This document shows positions 49,370 through 57,404 of a stretch of 64,000 bases of DNA, piece by piece. The DNA comes from Onchidella celtica. Taxonomy: Eukaryota > Mollusca > Gastropoda > Systellommatophora > Onchidiidae. The stretch is from assembly GCA_963931925.1 (NCBI GenBank), contig OZ007582.1:25578224-25642223 (forward strand). The letters are read 5' to 3'. The number at the start of each line of letters is the position of its first letter. The stretch's first letter is position 1. The position numbers were made by a program, and so were the translations under genes. Under the pieces are notes generated by a model. It was not told the origin of the DNA and searched no databases. It saw nothing but the letters and a program-made list of their open reading frames with translations.

Positions 49370-52300
49370 ATCTTGCTCTGTAATACACACACATATACCT
49401 AGAGTTCAGTGTTAGCCATGTTTGTCAGTAAATAGTTTCATGCATGATTGATACTGTTATGTTCTTCCTGTCACAGGGGGGCTGGTGGTCATTTCCTGAC
49501 CTATCTGTCAGGTCAGCATTGATCATTATTCTCTGGCCTGTCTTCCTACAAGTCATCATTACATACTTCAGTCGAAGACACAGGTGAGAAATGTGTACAT
49601 ACTTTATTCAAAGCTGCGGATGAGAAGTATCATTCTCACTTATTTCCCAACCTCTTTTATCTTAATTTCCTCCATCCATTCCTCACTCCATCATTCCATT
49701 TTTACTGTTGGTGAAAGTTTTACGTTTCACTCCATTAATTCTTTACACAACAACAAGTTAGAATGACTTTATGCAGATTCTAGAGTGGATAGATAGTACA
49801 GGTCACAATCAAATATCAACAGGTACAGAGCACAGTCTTTGTCATATTCTACTGGAGCATTTGACCAAAGGCAGTATGATAGATATAATAAGTTTGAATA
49901 AGCCAGCAGATCATTGTGGGCATTCATTTACATCTCAGAAGAAGTCATGCAAAGAACCACACAAGTGCCTGGTCTACACGTATGCCCAGGTTAAGAATTT
50001 ATCGGTAACACAAATCTGTAGTCCAAAGTACAGTGGAACCCCCATAATAAGACCAGACCAGTGTGTACTTATTAACAGGGTAAAACAAGATGCTATGTTC
50101 TGCGCTAATCCCCCACCCACCTCTACAGAAAAAACCACAGGTCTGTGGCAATGTGTTTACTCCAGTTGTAACTGGGCTGCAATGACACTAAGGCAAATTT
50201 CCCAGTGAGATCAAAGAACTAAACAGAAATACAAAAAAATTTATACCCAATGTCTCACTATTCCAGTAAAAAGGGCAAATAACATGGTCAGGAATATTCT
50301 GTACCCATTGTTTTTTATTAGCATGGTCACCTGCCTTGTTAATACATGATCTACTCCAATGTAATATGAAAATGATGGCAGATCTTGGCCTTCATATCAT
50401 ACTAATTTGTTTTCTTTTGCTGACAGTATTTATGTTTCTAGTGAATTACAAGATGGAATCAGATGCAAAAAAAAAAATCACCCCAAAAACAAGTGTGTTT
50501 CCAGTGGTTTGCTGTACTACTGTAACATTCAATGAATGTGAACAGACTGGCCGTATGGTAGCTAAAGCCCAGCATAGACAATGAGAACGTGACTGGTAGT
50601 GAAAAGACAATGCACAATACATATCTGATGAAGCTGCCTGGTACTGGTGTGACAGATAATGGGGTAGGGGCCCTATGAGGGGACAGTCTGTTTATCTGCT
50701 GGGCTTGGCATCTGTTGGAGGCGCAAGTTTGAAAATTTGCGTTTCTTTTAACCTCAGGGTAAAGGATTGTAAGGAGGTACACAGATGCAATTGATGGCCT
50801 ATGGAGTTGCATACATTATGTACATACTCTTTGGGGGGGGGGGGGTGTCATTCCAGCACATGAAGTGTACATTATTCCCCACCCCCCAAAGTGTACATGG
50901 CCCCATGCCTGGGAAACGTACATGTGCTGATTTTGATTTTTTTTTATATTTCAAACAATAAAAATTGTTGGATTGTGAACAAAAATTGAGTATAGGCTGT
51001 CTGTCTAATGAAACAGTCAAGCAATCCAAGCAATCTGCTTAGTGTTTAAAAACATCAAGGCCTTATAATGGACATTTGCCATTCAAGTAAGCCTTACAGG
51101 AAGGGGGAGCAGGTATTGGAAATATGAAAAGCATGTGAAGGGGAGGGTAAAAAGTGGCCAAAATCCAGCGTTAGTATGTTATGGATGGCCTCTATCAGGA
51201 ATACCAAAACTTTTCAGTTGCCCGTAGAAGGTATTGAAATAGGCCGGACACTTCTATCAAAAAAGAGAAGAAGTTCAAAGTATTACAGAGGCCTACACAG
51301 GGAAGGGACAAGATGGACTGAGAGAGAGAGTCTAGGGCCCATGCAATTCAGTCATTGGTGTATGAGTTGTGGGAGGAAGGTACTCTGTAAATAGTTTGGG
51401 ACCATGAAGTGTACACCCAATGAGCTGGTATGCGTATTACAGTATACTTATTAAATGTACTTGAGTTACGGAGAACAAAAAAACAAAGTATATGGGACTG
51501 AGGAGATGTATAGTTAATAAATGGGATTGTGCATTAAACGAGAATGTATTAACTCTCACCCTGTGCGCGACGGCTTAAAGCCCATTGTCCGGTCAGCCAC
51601 CTTACTCACGGAGAATCTTATCTGGGGTCACTGACCCTTGCCGCTATAATGATGACCACATACGCTGTCCACCTGGTTCGGTTTGTATTGATCGGTATGA
51701 AAACATTCGCTGCTATGCCTTATCACGCTTGATAATGAATTAACCAGCAAAACCTTAGTCTGTCAGTCTCTAACCAATGATCTGACTTATGATACCAAAC
51801 TGGCAGCTGTAGTTTTCGTGAGAACGAAGCATGATAACTAGCCACGCCCTCCCAAGCCCTACACAAATGGTTTCATCCTGATTGACACATACTGATAAAC
51901 CAATGTGGGCATTTGGGCCAAAGATTATTTCAGAGCTTGTTTCTGATTGGTTCTTAGATACAGACAACTCCAGATGATGGTCAGCTTGTGAGAAAATGAG
52001 ATAATATTGCAAATTTGTTGAGCAACAGTTCGCATGTCGTTGTTACATCATTTGAAAGTGTGGGGAGAGCCTTTGAAAGCTTAGTCCTTGTGATTCCGAC
52101 CAGTGGTTCACTGGTTAACATGTCCATGTCACAATGCCTTTGATTTAGAAGAGATACAGTGAACAATAAGACGGTGGTTACATCTCAAAAAGGTCAGTGA
52201 CCCGATGTGTGAAAATACAGCATGCTCGTGACGCGGCCAGCTTGACCTTGCCGACTAAAGCCGCCCGTGCGGAGTGAGCGCTTGTGAGTCGATACCGACA

Positions 52301-52432
52301 TTTACCGCCCTGCGCAGGGTGAGGGTTAAGTGGATTCCACTGTGCAAATGTATAAGTAGCTTAAATTTGTCATTTTGTCTATTTCTGTGTGACTTCTTTT
52401 ATTTGTCCTTTTTCAGAAAACTTGGCAGATAG
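20394..52432 (+). CDS. ACBD5: acyl-CoA-binding domain-containing protein 5 (ACBD5-like), 11 exons, 509 aa
   Basis: In this family the protein binds long- and very-long-chain acyl-CoA and is tail-anchored in the peroxisome membrane, where it tethers peroxisomes to the ER through VAP proteins. Joined exons: 20394-20460, 26148-26268, 27027-27099, 41952-42114, 42651-42776, 43136-43386, 43843-44194, 44573-44796, 45895-45924, 49477-49583, 52417-52432. All junctions are GT-AG and the phases agree. Residues 1-90 form the acyl-CoA-binding domain ([16 protein letters not shown]). Residues 256-264 (EEFCDTSDE) resemble an FFAT motif. Residues 386-415 are Gly-rich, about 427-459 look coiled-coil, 482-500 are hydrophobic, and the tail RRHRKLGR is basic. 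The length is close to vertebrate ACBD5. ACBD4 is the alternative name, but the FFAT-like motif favours ACBD5. The 32-kb span is caused mostly by transposons in introns. Confidence 0.93.
20547..21055 (+). pseudogene. CR1-like LINE, C-terminal reverse transcriptase fragment
   Basis: The fragment lies in ACBD5 intron 1. It encodes [50 protein letters not shown] and [20 protein letters not shown], the standard C-terminal part of CR1/Jockey-group ORF2. It ends with two copies of a short ATCCATAGGT repeat before a TAGATC microsatellite. The catalytic palm is missing through 5' truncation. The remaining frame is open, so the copy is not very old. Confidence 0.85.
21056..21103. repeat. TAGATC microsatellite, left flank of the pogo-like element
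   Basis: Short runs of the self-complementary unit AGATCT/TCTAGA. The same kind of repeat resumes directly after the element at 23066. Confidence 0.8.
21104..23065 (-). mobile_element. pogo-like element with short inverted ends and repeated CATATGGGAC sites
   Basis: The left end, GAGTGCAGGAACCACATATG followed by G, matches the inverted right end, GAGTGTCGGAACCGCATATG followed by G, at 18 of 21 positions. Each end abuts TA within TAGATC microsatellite DNA, consistent with TA-targeted insertion by a pogo/Tc1 relative. Copies of CATATGGGAC and close variants recur inside near both ends. The only coding content is an internally deleted transposase on the minus strand (21773-22404). The element is therefore non-autonomous. 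Confidence 0.72.
21773..22404 (-). pseudogene. internally deleted pogo-type transposase: psq-like start plus Lys-rich tail and PHD-like finger
   Basis: The ATG at 22404 (minus strand) starts [20 protein letters not shown], which resembles the first helix of the Psq-type helix-turn-helix at the start of pogo transposases. It soon passes into a Lys/Glu-rich region typical of the far C terminus. After one frameshift in the Lys-rich part (near 22050), the sequence continues [28 protein letters not shown] and SYEC, a C-x2-C / C-x2-C / H-x2-C pattern like the PHD-type finger ending many pogo transposases, and stops at 21773. The DNA-binding remainder and the entire DDE domain are absent, so it cannot transpose. 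It could be an old deletion derivative. Confidence 0.7.
23066..23360. repeat. TAGATC-rich microsatellite region
   Basis: Runs of CTAGATCTAGA-type sequence are interspersed with unique DNA, in intron 1 directly beyond the pogo-like element. Confidence 0.75.
23518..23543. repeat. 26-bp palindrome TTTATCCGTC / GACGGATAAA
   Basis: Ten-bp perfect inverted arms flank GATACT. The same half-site recurs in the 36-bp tandem repeat at 24355-24470 and near 34518. Confidence 0.75.
23816..24050 (+). repeat. two tRNA-like SINE head fragments
   Basis: The first, near 23826-23891, has an A-box-like TAGCGTAGTTGTTAGC and a B-box-like AGTTCAATTCTCAGC. The second, near 23998-24048, has GCATCTACCTGCCAATCGG and GGTTCGATTCTCAGC. 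Neither can form a full tRNA cloverleaf with a matched acceptor stem, so they look like Pol III SINE heads and not tRNA genes. Both are followed by T-rich DNA. Confidence 0.5.
24078..24474 (+). repeat. nested tandem repeats (about 157-bp and 36-bp units)
   Basis: A unit containing GTCTTTGGTAATTTTTT, AATAACATTAGGAATAAATC and GTCATTCGTCAATAGTGCCG occurs twice, about 157 bp apart. The second copy runs into a 36-bp unit whose CTGGGCAGTATC core begins at 24361, 24397 and 24433. Each 36-bp unit carries TATC(C/T)GTC and TGTTGACG half-sites in inverted orientation. Confidence 0.75.
26148..26268 (+). CDS. ACBD5: ACBD5 exon 2
   Basis: Encodes the middle of the acyl-CoA-binding domain: [20 protein letters not shown], then EGPC, then [13 protein letters not shown]. 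It includes the Tyr and Lys of the YYKQATEGP ligand-binding segment. The acceptor is a pyrimidine tract ending CCACAG; the donor is TG|GTGAGC inside the Trp codon. Confidence 0.94.
26501..26663 (+). repeat. direct repeat, copy A (intron 2)
   Basis: Nearly identical to 29439-29589 except for a 12-bp insertion reading GATGAGTATCAT near the start. The two copies lie in direct orientation about 2.9 kb apart and flank ACBD5 exon 3. Confidence 0.85.
27027..27099 (+). CDS. ACBD5: ACBD5 exon 3 (alternative in-frame donor at 27139)
   Basis: Encodes [20 protein letters not shown] then DELKK, the end of the acyl-CoA-binding domain. The donor AAA|GTGAGC at 27100 joins directly to IVETMP of exon 4, which matches the uninterrupted KKI(I/V)ETMP of the family. 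A second in-frame donor, CAG|GTACGC at 27139, would add 13 residues ([13 protein letters not shown]). Confidence 0.88.
27100..29438. other. ACBD5 intron 3, proximal part, no other gene seen
   Basis: No additional exon fits between exons 3 and 4 by phase and homology. Minus-strand open frames at 27548-28238 carry no recognisable domain. Confidence 0.5.
29439..29589 (+). repeat. direct repeat, copy B (intron 3)
   Basis: Second copy of the block at 26501-26663, lacking the 12-bp insertion. The edges are sharp: copy A continues with TATTATGGAG and copy B with ATCATGGTCT. Confidence 0.85.
30470..30850. repeat. CT-rich low-complexity tract
   Basis: Pyrimidine-rich simple sequence with C runs near 30547-30556 and 30777-30792 and a CT repeat near 30818-30846. 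Open frames on both strands over this tract are compositional. Confidence 0.8.
30755..32050 (-). pseudogene. decayed putative transposase, resembles the DUF7869-type family
   Basis: Translated in pieces on the minus strand with several frameshifts and stops. The N-terminal part (about 32030-31860) gives [20 protein letters not shown] and then CxxxC-like Cys. Next come [20 protein letters not shown] and, at about 31690, VVTTMDLQ. The core at 31640-31300 reads [32 protein letters not shown], then YIDGC and [17 protein letters not shown]. The order N-F-T-I-Y-N-L, C-x-x-W-H-E, D-x-C and G-H-T-x-x-x-C-x-x-x-H is what I recall from an abundant, mostly uncharacterised animal family with a DDE-like nuclease fold. 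The family name is from memory. Lying centrally between matching inverted repeats supports a transposase role. Confidence 0.55.
34003..37734. other. ACBD5 intron 3, middle part, no gene seen
   Basis: A minus-strand acidic open frame at 34201-34401 and other short frames have no recognisable domain. A TTTGACGGATAAAA half-palindrome lies near 34516-34529 and a short TAGATC motif near 34424. Confidence 0.45.
37758..39158 (+). pseudogene. I-group non-LTR reverse transcriptase, 5'-truncated
   Basis: The frame is open from 37758. Readable RT blocks in order: [67 protein letters not shown], the catalytic [32 protein letters not shown], the FADDMVLFS box, [13 protein letters not shown] and a thumb region ending near DYYQP. 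Both catalytic boxes (F-x-D and FADD) are intact. The endonuclease N terminus is missing. The element sits in ACBD5 intron 3 in the gene's own orientation. Confidence 0.9.
39159..40085 (+). mobile_element. I-group LINE, frameshifted C-terminal end and 3' UTR
   Basis: After the stop at 39158 homology continues in other frames: [20 protein letters not shown], then [20 protein letters not shown] (the usual C-terminal Cys/His knuckle) up to the stop near 39730. The 3' UTR contains a G run (about 39850-39866) and ends AATAAACTGAACTTGAACTC, a typical I-group 3' terminus. Confidence 0.75.
40086..41951. other. ACBD5 intron 3, distal part, no gene seen
   Basis: AT-rich intron with a G run near 40791-40801. 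No extra exon or transposon was recognised. Confidence 0.5.
41952..42114 (+). CDS. ACBD5: ACBD5 exon 4
   Basis: Encodes [20 protein letters not shown] then [12 protein letters not shown], the segment directly after the acyl-CoA-binding domain that is recognisable in ACBD4/5 proteins. The acceptor is GGGACAG|ATTG and the donor is CTG|GTAAGG. Confidence 0.93.
42651..42776 (+). CDS. ACBD5: ACBD5 exon 5
   Basis: Encodes [20 protein letters not shown] then [20 protein letters not shown]. Phase 1 at both ends. This is low-conservation linker sequence, accepted because phases and splice sites agree on both sides (acceptor CTAACAG, donor ATG|GTAAGT). It is symmetric, so it could be skipped without breaking the frame. 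Confidence 0.8.
43136..43386 (+). CDS. ACBD5: ACBD5 exon 6 (acidic region with FFAT-like motif)
   Basis: Encodes a strongly acidic region ([19 protein letters not shown]) followed by [17 protein letters not shown]. The core EEFCDTSDE at 43351-43377 fits the FFAT consensus E-F-F-D-A-x-E with acidic residues in front. The acceptor is a pyrimidine-rich tract ending CACAG and the donor is GAG|GTAAAT. Confidence 0.9.
43843..44194 (+). CDS. ACBD5: ACBD5 exon 7
   Basis: Encodes a 117-residue, Ser-rich, probably disordered linker ([20 protein letters not shown] ... [20 protein letters not shown]). The acceptor is CTTTCAG|CCA and the donor is TCAG|GTCAGT. The basic/Gly stretch near its end resembles the linker before the coiled coil in vertebrate ACBD5. 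Confidence 0.85.
44573..44796 (+). CDS. ACBD5: ACBD5 exon 8 (Gly-rich linker and coiled coil)
   Basis: Begins with a Gly-rich run ([16 protein letters not shown]) and continues [20 protein letters not shown] then [14 protein letters not shown], the conserved NEQI..LL.RLQ.DM...L.RL..LE segment that precedes the anchor in ACBD5. The acceptor is TTTCAG and the donor is CAG|GTAATG. Confidence 0.92.
44905..45627 (+). mobile_element. L2-type LINE, 5'-truncated, in ACBD5 intron 8
   Basis: The open frame to the stop at 45440-45442 encodes [50 protein letters not shown], and [20 protein letters not shown] then [10 protein letters not shown], the canonical C-terminal part of L2 ORF2. The 3' UTR carries the AAAGCGCATTGAGCATTTAT hairpin and an ATT repeat tail. 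The intact frame suggests a relatively young insertion. A second 3'-end copy lies at 18610-18835. Confidence 0.9.
45895..45924 (+). CDS. ACBD5: ACBD5 exon 9 (30-nt microexon)
   Basis: Encodes [10 protein letters not shown] between the coiled coil and the membrane anchor. Acceptor CTGACAG|GAA, donor AAG|GTTGGT. Phase 0 on both sides, so including or skipping it leaves the frame unchanged. Confidence 0.72.
45992..47183. mobile_element. pogo/Tigger-like non-autonomous element in intron 9
   Basis: Starts TA|CAGTGGAACCCTCTTAATAG and ends with the inverse TTTTAATAAGTATAC side, AAGAGTTCCAACA|TA. Its end sequence (GACCAGACCA..T.T.TACTTATTAA) matches that of the element at 50031. Once the nested 46048-47149 insertion is removed, fewer than 100 bp remain, so it is a tiny MITE. 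Confidence 0.65.
46048..47149. mobile_element. piggyBac-like element (TTAA duplications) nested in a pogo-like MITE
   Basis: TTAA at 46044-46047 and 47150-47153 flanks an 1102-bp segment starting CCCTCGTCCCACG and ending with the inverse CGCAGGACGAGGG. TTAA target and CCC terminus are piggyBac traits. No transposase remains. Near the right end are two diverged copies of a CAATAT..GGCCTCCCGC.GGAC block. Confidence 0.75.
47184..49476. other. ACBD5 intron 9, distal part, no gene seen
   Basis: Short open frames (for example 47834-48052 and 48591-48875) have no known domain. A CT microsatellite lies at 49328-49368. Confidence 0.5.
49477..49583 (+). CDS. ACBD5: ACBD5 exon 10 (membrane anchor)
   Basis: Encodes [20 protein letters not shown] then [16 protein letters not shown]. 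The WW.FP motif followed by one roughly 19-residue hydrophobic segment and basic residues is the tail-anchor signature of ACBD4/5. The acceptor is CCTGTCACAG and the donor is CAG|GTGAGA, which splits the Arg codon. Confidence 0.93.
50031..52342. mobile_element. pogo/Tigger-like element in ACBD5 intron 10
   Basis: The left end TA|CAGTGGAACCCCCATAATAA matches the inverted right end CAGTGGAATCCACTTAATAC. The interior holds no transposase, with a G run near 50834-50845. A TTAA element is nested close to its right end (51553-52325). The right TA flank has become TG. Confidence 0.7.
51553..52325. mobile_element. piggyBac-like element nested in the pogo-like element of intron 10
   Basis: TTAA at 51549-51552 and 52326-52329 flanks 773 bp with ends CTCTCACCCTGTGCGC and, inverted, CCCTCACCCTGCGCAG. 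Removing it with one TTAA restores the uninterrupted pogo end GTATTAAGTGGATTCCACTG. The right half is homologous in inverted orientation to 9524-9745, so this is a family with at least two copies in the window. Confidence 0.8.
52417..52432 (+). CDS. ACBD5: ACBD5 exon 11 and stop
   Basis: The acceptor TTTTTCAG is followed by 16 coding bases that complete Arg and add KLGR before TAG at 52430-52432. The result RRHRKLGR parallels the basic RRRRKLN-like end of vertebrate ACBD5. The 3' UTR follows in the same exon. Confidence 0.9.
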
Positions 52433-52690
52433 AACTTCTTTCCCTACAAACTCCACTGTATGCTGAACTGTTGAGTTGAGGTAGAGGCTATCCACATTTA
52501 ACATATTTGTCATCTGGCCAGATCAGTGGAGATGGTTCAAGCAGAGATGTAAAATTTCCAGATTTTAGTCTATTCTAGTTTTTTCAGATATTTGAATTTG
52601 CAATACATAAAGTATGATTTTATTTGACAGTTTTTAATGAAATTTCAACAATAGGAAATGGTAAAGTATACATAAAAATAACTTCTGGAA

Positions 52691-52696
52691 AATAAA
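52691..52696 (+). terminator. candidate ACBD5 polyadenylation signal
   Basis: AATAAA, the first after the stop codon, gives a 3' UTR of about 280 bases. Later signals cannot be excluded. Confidence 0.45.
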
Positions 52697-53753
52697 ACAG
52701 GAAACACACAAAACTTGAAATGGCATCTAGCCTGGAACAATGTCCAAACATTTCTGTGACTTGCCAGTGCCACACGTGTATGGTTTTATTTGACCCCTAC
52801 CATCGTTCTGACATTCACAGATTGAGTCACTTTCATCTGTATTGCTGCCATCCAAATTCAACTCATGTGTCTGCACATGTCAGTCTAACATGGATACAAG
52901 AAAAATGACTTGATACAGTGTAACTGCAATTTGTTTTGGTGTGTTGAAATCAGTGCAATAACAGTGTTTGTGTAAGAGAGAGAGAGAGATCATCTTAGAC
53001 TAATTTATGAACAAACAAAACAAAGACCGTAAAGGTAGAAACAACCATAGTGACCTAGCTCAGTATTGGATTTGGTGGAGGTCTTTAAATTGCTAGAGTT
53101 GGAACTGGCCATGTTTGAAATTGTTCCAGTATCAGTGATGGCATGATTTTGTCAGATAGAAACATGAGGAAATTGAAAAGGAAAAATCACGAAATACACT
53201 CTTGAATGAAGTGCCATGCAAGAAGACATGAAATTCCCTAAAATTTAGGAATAATGAGAAAGTTGTCATTTTACATAGCTCCCAGTCTAAATTTGCAATA
53301 TTGATATACATTTTATAAATTGATAAACCCATTAGAGAAATGAAGTGTGTCATCATTGTGCAGTCACCATTTTTCTATTCTAACTTCAGCTATTCTTTAC
53401 CGGCAAATGTGGCTGGAGCTCCGCTGCAGTATATTCTTACAGGTGGAAGTGGTCAGATTACAGGTGTGTTTCACTTTGCCGGTTATTCAAACATTCCAGA
53501 TTTGGATTGTGTCGAAAAGGTTTAGCATTTCCTGGTATGAGTTGATCCACAGGCCATAATGTACATCATGTTTTTTGTTGTATTTTTTATCGTCCTCTGA
53601 ACTCTCCATGATTTCTTGTGATTTTTGAACAAATTTGCTCTGTCAGATTAGAGCAAACGTGTTTTGTAAACTGTGGTTTATATCATTTCAGTTTTGAGAG
53701 GGAGATGGCGTCACTTCAGCCTGATTTAATCTCTCAGTTTCATTTAAAAGAGT
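52697..53753. other. 3' flank of ACBD5, no gene seen
   Basis: AT-rich DNA without a recognisable coding feature; may include additional 3' UTR. Confidence 0.5.
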
Positions 53754-55158
53754 CAGTGGACCAGTGCGCGACCAGCCCGCGGTGTGGCTAGATCGCACAG
53801 CTGATCTCGGGCTCGTTTGAGCTGTTCATAAATTTTACAGTGATTTCCCCTTGGCCGATACATGAAGTACTGCTTCCGCTGTAGAATTCCCGCCATTTTC
53901 TACATGTGATTTCAGTCATCAAAGTTCCACCTCAACAAAACATTGCCTTGGAAAAAATTTGGTGAGTTTCTTAACTACTACTATAGTGACTTCATTATTC
54001 TTATTCGTAGTTCTTATATCGACATATAGGTCAGTAGGTGCCATTTCATTGGTTTCCTTTGCACAAAACTCGCGTGATGCTTAAGATAGAAGAGATAGGG
54101 TGGTGGCCGCAGCTAGGGCAGGCAAAAATTTATGTCTGACCATCTGCATCCAGAATGGCCACACCCAAGGCAGACAACATAAACATGGGGTCTGGTTGCG
54201 GCCAAGATCAGGGCTAAATAATAAAGCACACACAGATATTGCTACGTCAATAGGTAGTCCAAACTGGACCGCTAAAGGGGCGAAATCCCGTTTTGGCATA
54301 ATTGTAGGCCAACATTACAAGGCTATTACTGTTGTGCATTTATGTGAAACGCCATGTATCCTACATCAAAATAAAGTTCAATCTTTCCTCTGACAAAATA
54401 CACTTCCTTTTGCATTGTTTAATGTGTTAAGCTGTGTGTTTTTATAGCTTGAACAGGACATAGTCTTGCCGTTTTCGCTCTGAGCTGCGCGCACTGAATT
54501 GACTCCCTCATAACAAAGGGTCACAGCGCATCGATCTGATGTAGCGCACGTGTTTGAAAATAAGTCACATAGAAAGCCAGATAAATGAGGTTTAATTCAA
54601 TGTATTTTTTCATCGCGGTTTAAGTTGAAATTCTTTTGAAAATCATTTGTTGAAAAGTTTGTAGACCGAGAAACTAGCGGAAACGTTTATTGATCAGGAT
54701 CAAAATAATATGCAAATAAACATCAGCCTTTATATTATAACGGGATGCCAAGGTGAGACATGGGGCATGTTTCAGAGCGAAGCGCTCGAAAAAAATTAAG
54801 TGTAGTGTACACCCCCTTGATTTGGATACTGAGAATTTTTAATGCTGTGGCTCAATAAACCGTCACTTTGTGGGCGGTCAAAGTTGGCTTCGCGGCTGAT
54901 GACACAATTACCACAAATTTTTAAAAATTGAAAATGCCACAACTTTCTTAGATATGGAGATACAAAGTTGGTATCAAAATTCCTAGAATACTGAGATCTA
55001 TCCATTGGAAGACAAAACTTATTGAAATAGCGACTTTCCAAAATCAGTTTGAGGTACCTAATGTCAATGCATTGCAGATTTATCGAAAATTCTAGATCTA
55101 GATCTGGATTAAGATTGAATCTAGGTCTAGTGACACAAATCTGGCTTTTTTTTTTTTG

Positions 55159-56185
55159 ACAGACACAGTGGCTGCTAATTCAGAGAGAAAATGGACCCAG
55201 AAATCGTTGGAGAACGCCATAGAAGAAGTGAAGAGAGGACTTGGTAAACGGAAGGCAGCTGAGAAGTATGGGATCCCTTGGTCGACTTCCTGTGACAAGC
55301 TCTCTGGGAGACAAAAATTGGATGGAACAGCGCCTCAGACATACCTGACTCCACAAGAAGAAGAGGAAATCATTATCTACCTCAAGGGGCGAGTGAGCGG
55401 GCATTCGGGAGAAGTAAAAAAGACCTCCTGGTGGCAGTTCAAGAAATGCTGAACTGCAAACTGCAGAATAAGGGAGACAAAATGGCCGAACAATAAACCA
55501 TCAAACAAGTGGCTGTTCACTAAACGCCACCCTGCATTGGTCTTCAGAAAATCCCATAAACTTGGCAAAAGAAAGGGTGGTCACAAAAGAGTCCATTTTG
55601 AAGTGTTTCACTGACTTCACTGAGTGTTGAAGAGTCATGATCCAGCCATTTTGCTTGAACCACAGCAAATGTACAATTGTGATGAATCAGGTTTTAGTAT
55701 TTGATTCCACAACTGGAAAAGTCATCATTTGTTGGAACAAAATTTGTGTACCAGCTGGGCACTGAGCAGAAGACGTTGACCACTGCTCCCTGCTGCTGCA
55801 GTGCAAGTGGACACTTCGTCTGGCCTGCCCTGGTCTATCCAGGGACACAGTTCAGAGGGTTTAGGGGGCCTTCTTCTTCAAAGAGTCATTCATCACTAAG
55901 TCAAAGAATGTTTGGACAAATCAAGAAGTATTTGTCCAATGGCTCGAAATAGTCTTCATACCGCAAACTAATATGATGGCTAAGCCCCTGGTGCTACTTG
56001 TTGATGGCCATGTGAGCCACTAGTCAGTCCAAGCTGCACAACTCTGTCGTAAAAACGGGATAATACTGTACCCTCTACGGCCACATGCATCACACATTGT
56101 GTAACCCTTGGATGTGGGGGTATTCAAAATGATGAAGGCAGAATTCCATAAAGCTGTTAAGAAACACAACGAGGTGTAAATAATC
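55159..56185 (+). pseudogene. pogo/Tigger transposase, DNA-binding and DDE region (broken)
   Basis: Opens after an intron-like pyrimidine tract ending GACAG. A Psq-type helix-turn-helix (SERKWTQKSLENAIEEVKRG, KAAEKYGIPWST) is followed by the start of the second DNA-binding domain, then frameshifts. Catalytic motifs remain: CDESG with Asp at 55681-55683, VDGHVSH with Asp at 56003-56005, and PLDVGVFKMMKAEFHKAV with Asp at 56111-56113. The last two are separated by 35 residues. Two in-frame stops between them look like single-base changes from Gln codons. It is clearly non-functional. Confidence 0.85.
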
Positions 56186-56800
56186 ACTAAAGGGACATTT
56201 GCTCCAGTCTTTAACTCTTTTAGGCCGTAACAACACTCCCAGCGTTCACCGTGACAGTCATTTTGCCGTAAGAATGCTGCCAGCGATCGTCGCAGTTCAG
56301 TCCACTTTTGTTTTGTTAATTATCCGAAATGCGGATGTTGCGAAGCGTTGGCAATCATTTAGAAGTGAAAAGCTGAAAGGAAAACTGCAATCATCAAATT
56401 ATCTTGAACTTGTGATTTTTCTGCGAGATATCATTGATTTTTGTGAATCTTTTCAATTTTTTGGACGACACCAGTGACCTCGCTAAAATGCCCATAGAAA
56501 CCTTCAAAATGGACATAATTGAACCCTGTAAGGACCTCCCTATTCATAATTGAATTAACTGCAAAGAATAACCAGTCCTGGAGTAAAATACAGTGGATTA
56601 TCTAAAAAATTGTGGTGAGTTACATAAATGTGTGTTGTTTTTTTTCACCGTTTCACTTTTTCTTCATTTTTCTCACTCTTACAGTTACACTTACCACACA
56701 CATCAAAATGCACAACAAACACTATATTTGGTATATAACATGTACATTATGCACATATTTTTATTTTTTGTGATTTTTTAAAAAAAATGGGTGGTCTGCT
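56186..56800. other. interrupted segment inside the Tigger relic
   Basis: Transposase homology stops after TFAPVF near 56215 and resumes only after about 56800. The segment between looks unrelated, beginning TTAACTCTTTTAGGCC, and may be another insertion. I could not find its matching right end. Confidence 0.35.
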
Positions 56801-57404
56801 AAAATCCACGCTTGGAAAAAATTCCAGCCATAAGGAGGCATACGAGAACCTTGTGGCTAGGAACCTTGCTGCCTCGGCCTTTTGAAACAGTGGTCTGTTT
56901 CCTCGGGTACATCAAATATAGAGAGGAACAAGGTTCTCCCAAGTAATGCAGTGTCGTTCGTAGACACAAATGGAAACCAGAACATAAACAATGAGGGAAA
57001 CGAAAATAAGAACAAAGCCCCTGCTGAAGAAACCAGCACCACTGATCTCAACAGTGACACACTTTCTACTTTTGCTCAACCTCCCGCAGACACTGGCGCA
57101 CAACCCAATGCCTCGACATGTGTCATATCCAGCACCACTCATGTCGACAATGACACCGTTTTTTCATCCCACCAAATTCAAGCTACATCTGTTCAGCCTG
57201 TCGCAGGCACAAGCAACACAACCCAATTCCTTGACTGATGTGTCATCCAACCTCAGAAAGTTTGGTATGATCTGTGGACAGCTTGATAGTGCCACAGTGG
57301 ATCTTTATTTTCAAAGGCTTGAAAAGGGATATGATTGTGAGGATCCAGTGTATTCTCGTATTCTCTGTGGCGCCAGTACCAAGTCATCTTGTCACAGAGC
57401 CATA
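56800..57404 (+). pseudogene. Tigger transposase, C-terminal linker
   Basis: Resumes in pieces: LPSNAVSFVDTNGNQ, a Thr/Ser-rich linker, then after a frameshift NLRKFGMICGQLDSATVDLY and FQRLEKGYDCEDPVYSRI, a segment typical of the far C terminus of Tigger/pogo proteins. It is cut at 57404 by a LINE. Confidence 0.6.

Noticed and set aside
54081..54393. Plus- and minus-strand frames of 70-97 codons
   Set aside because: Lie within the 5' non-coding part of the Tigger relic and show no recognisable motif.
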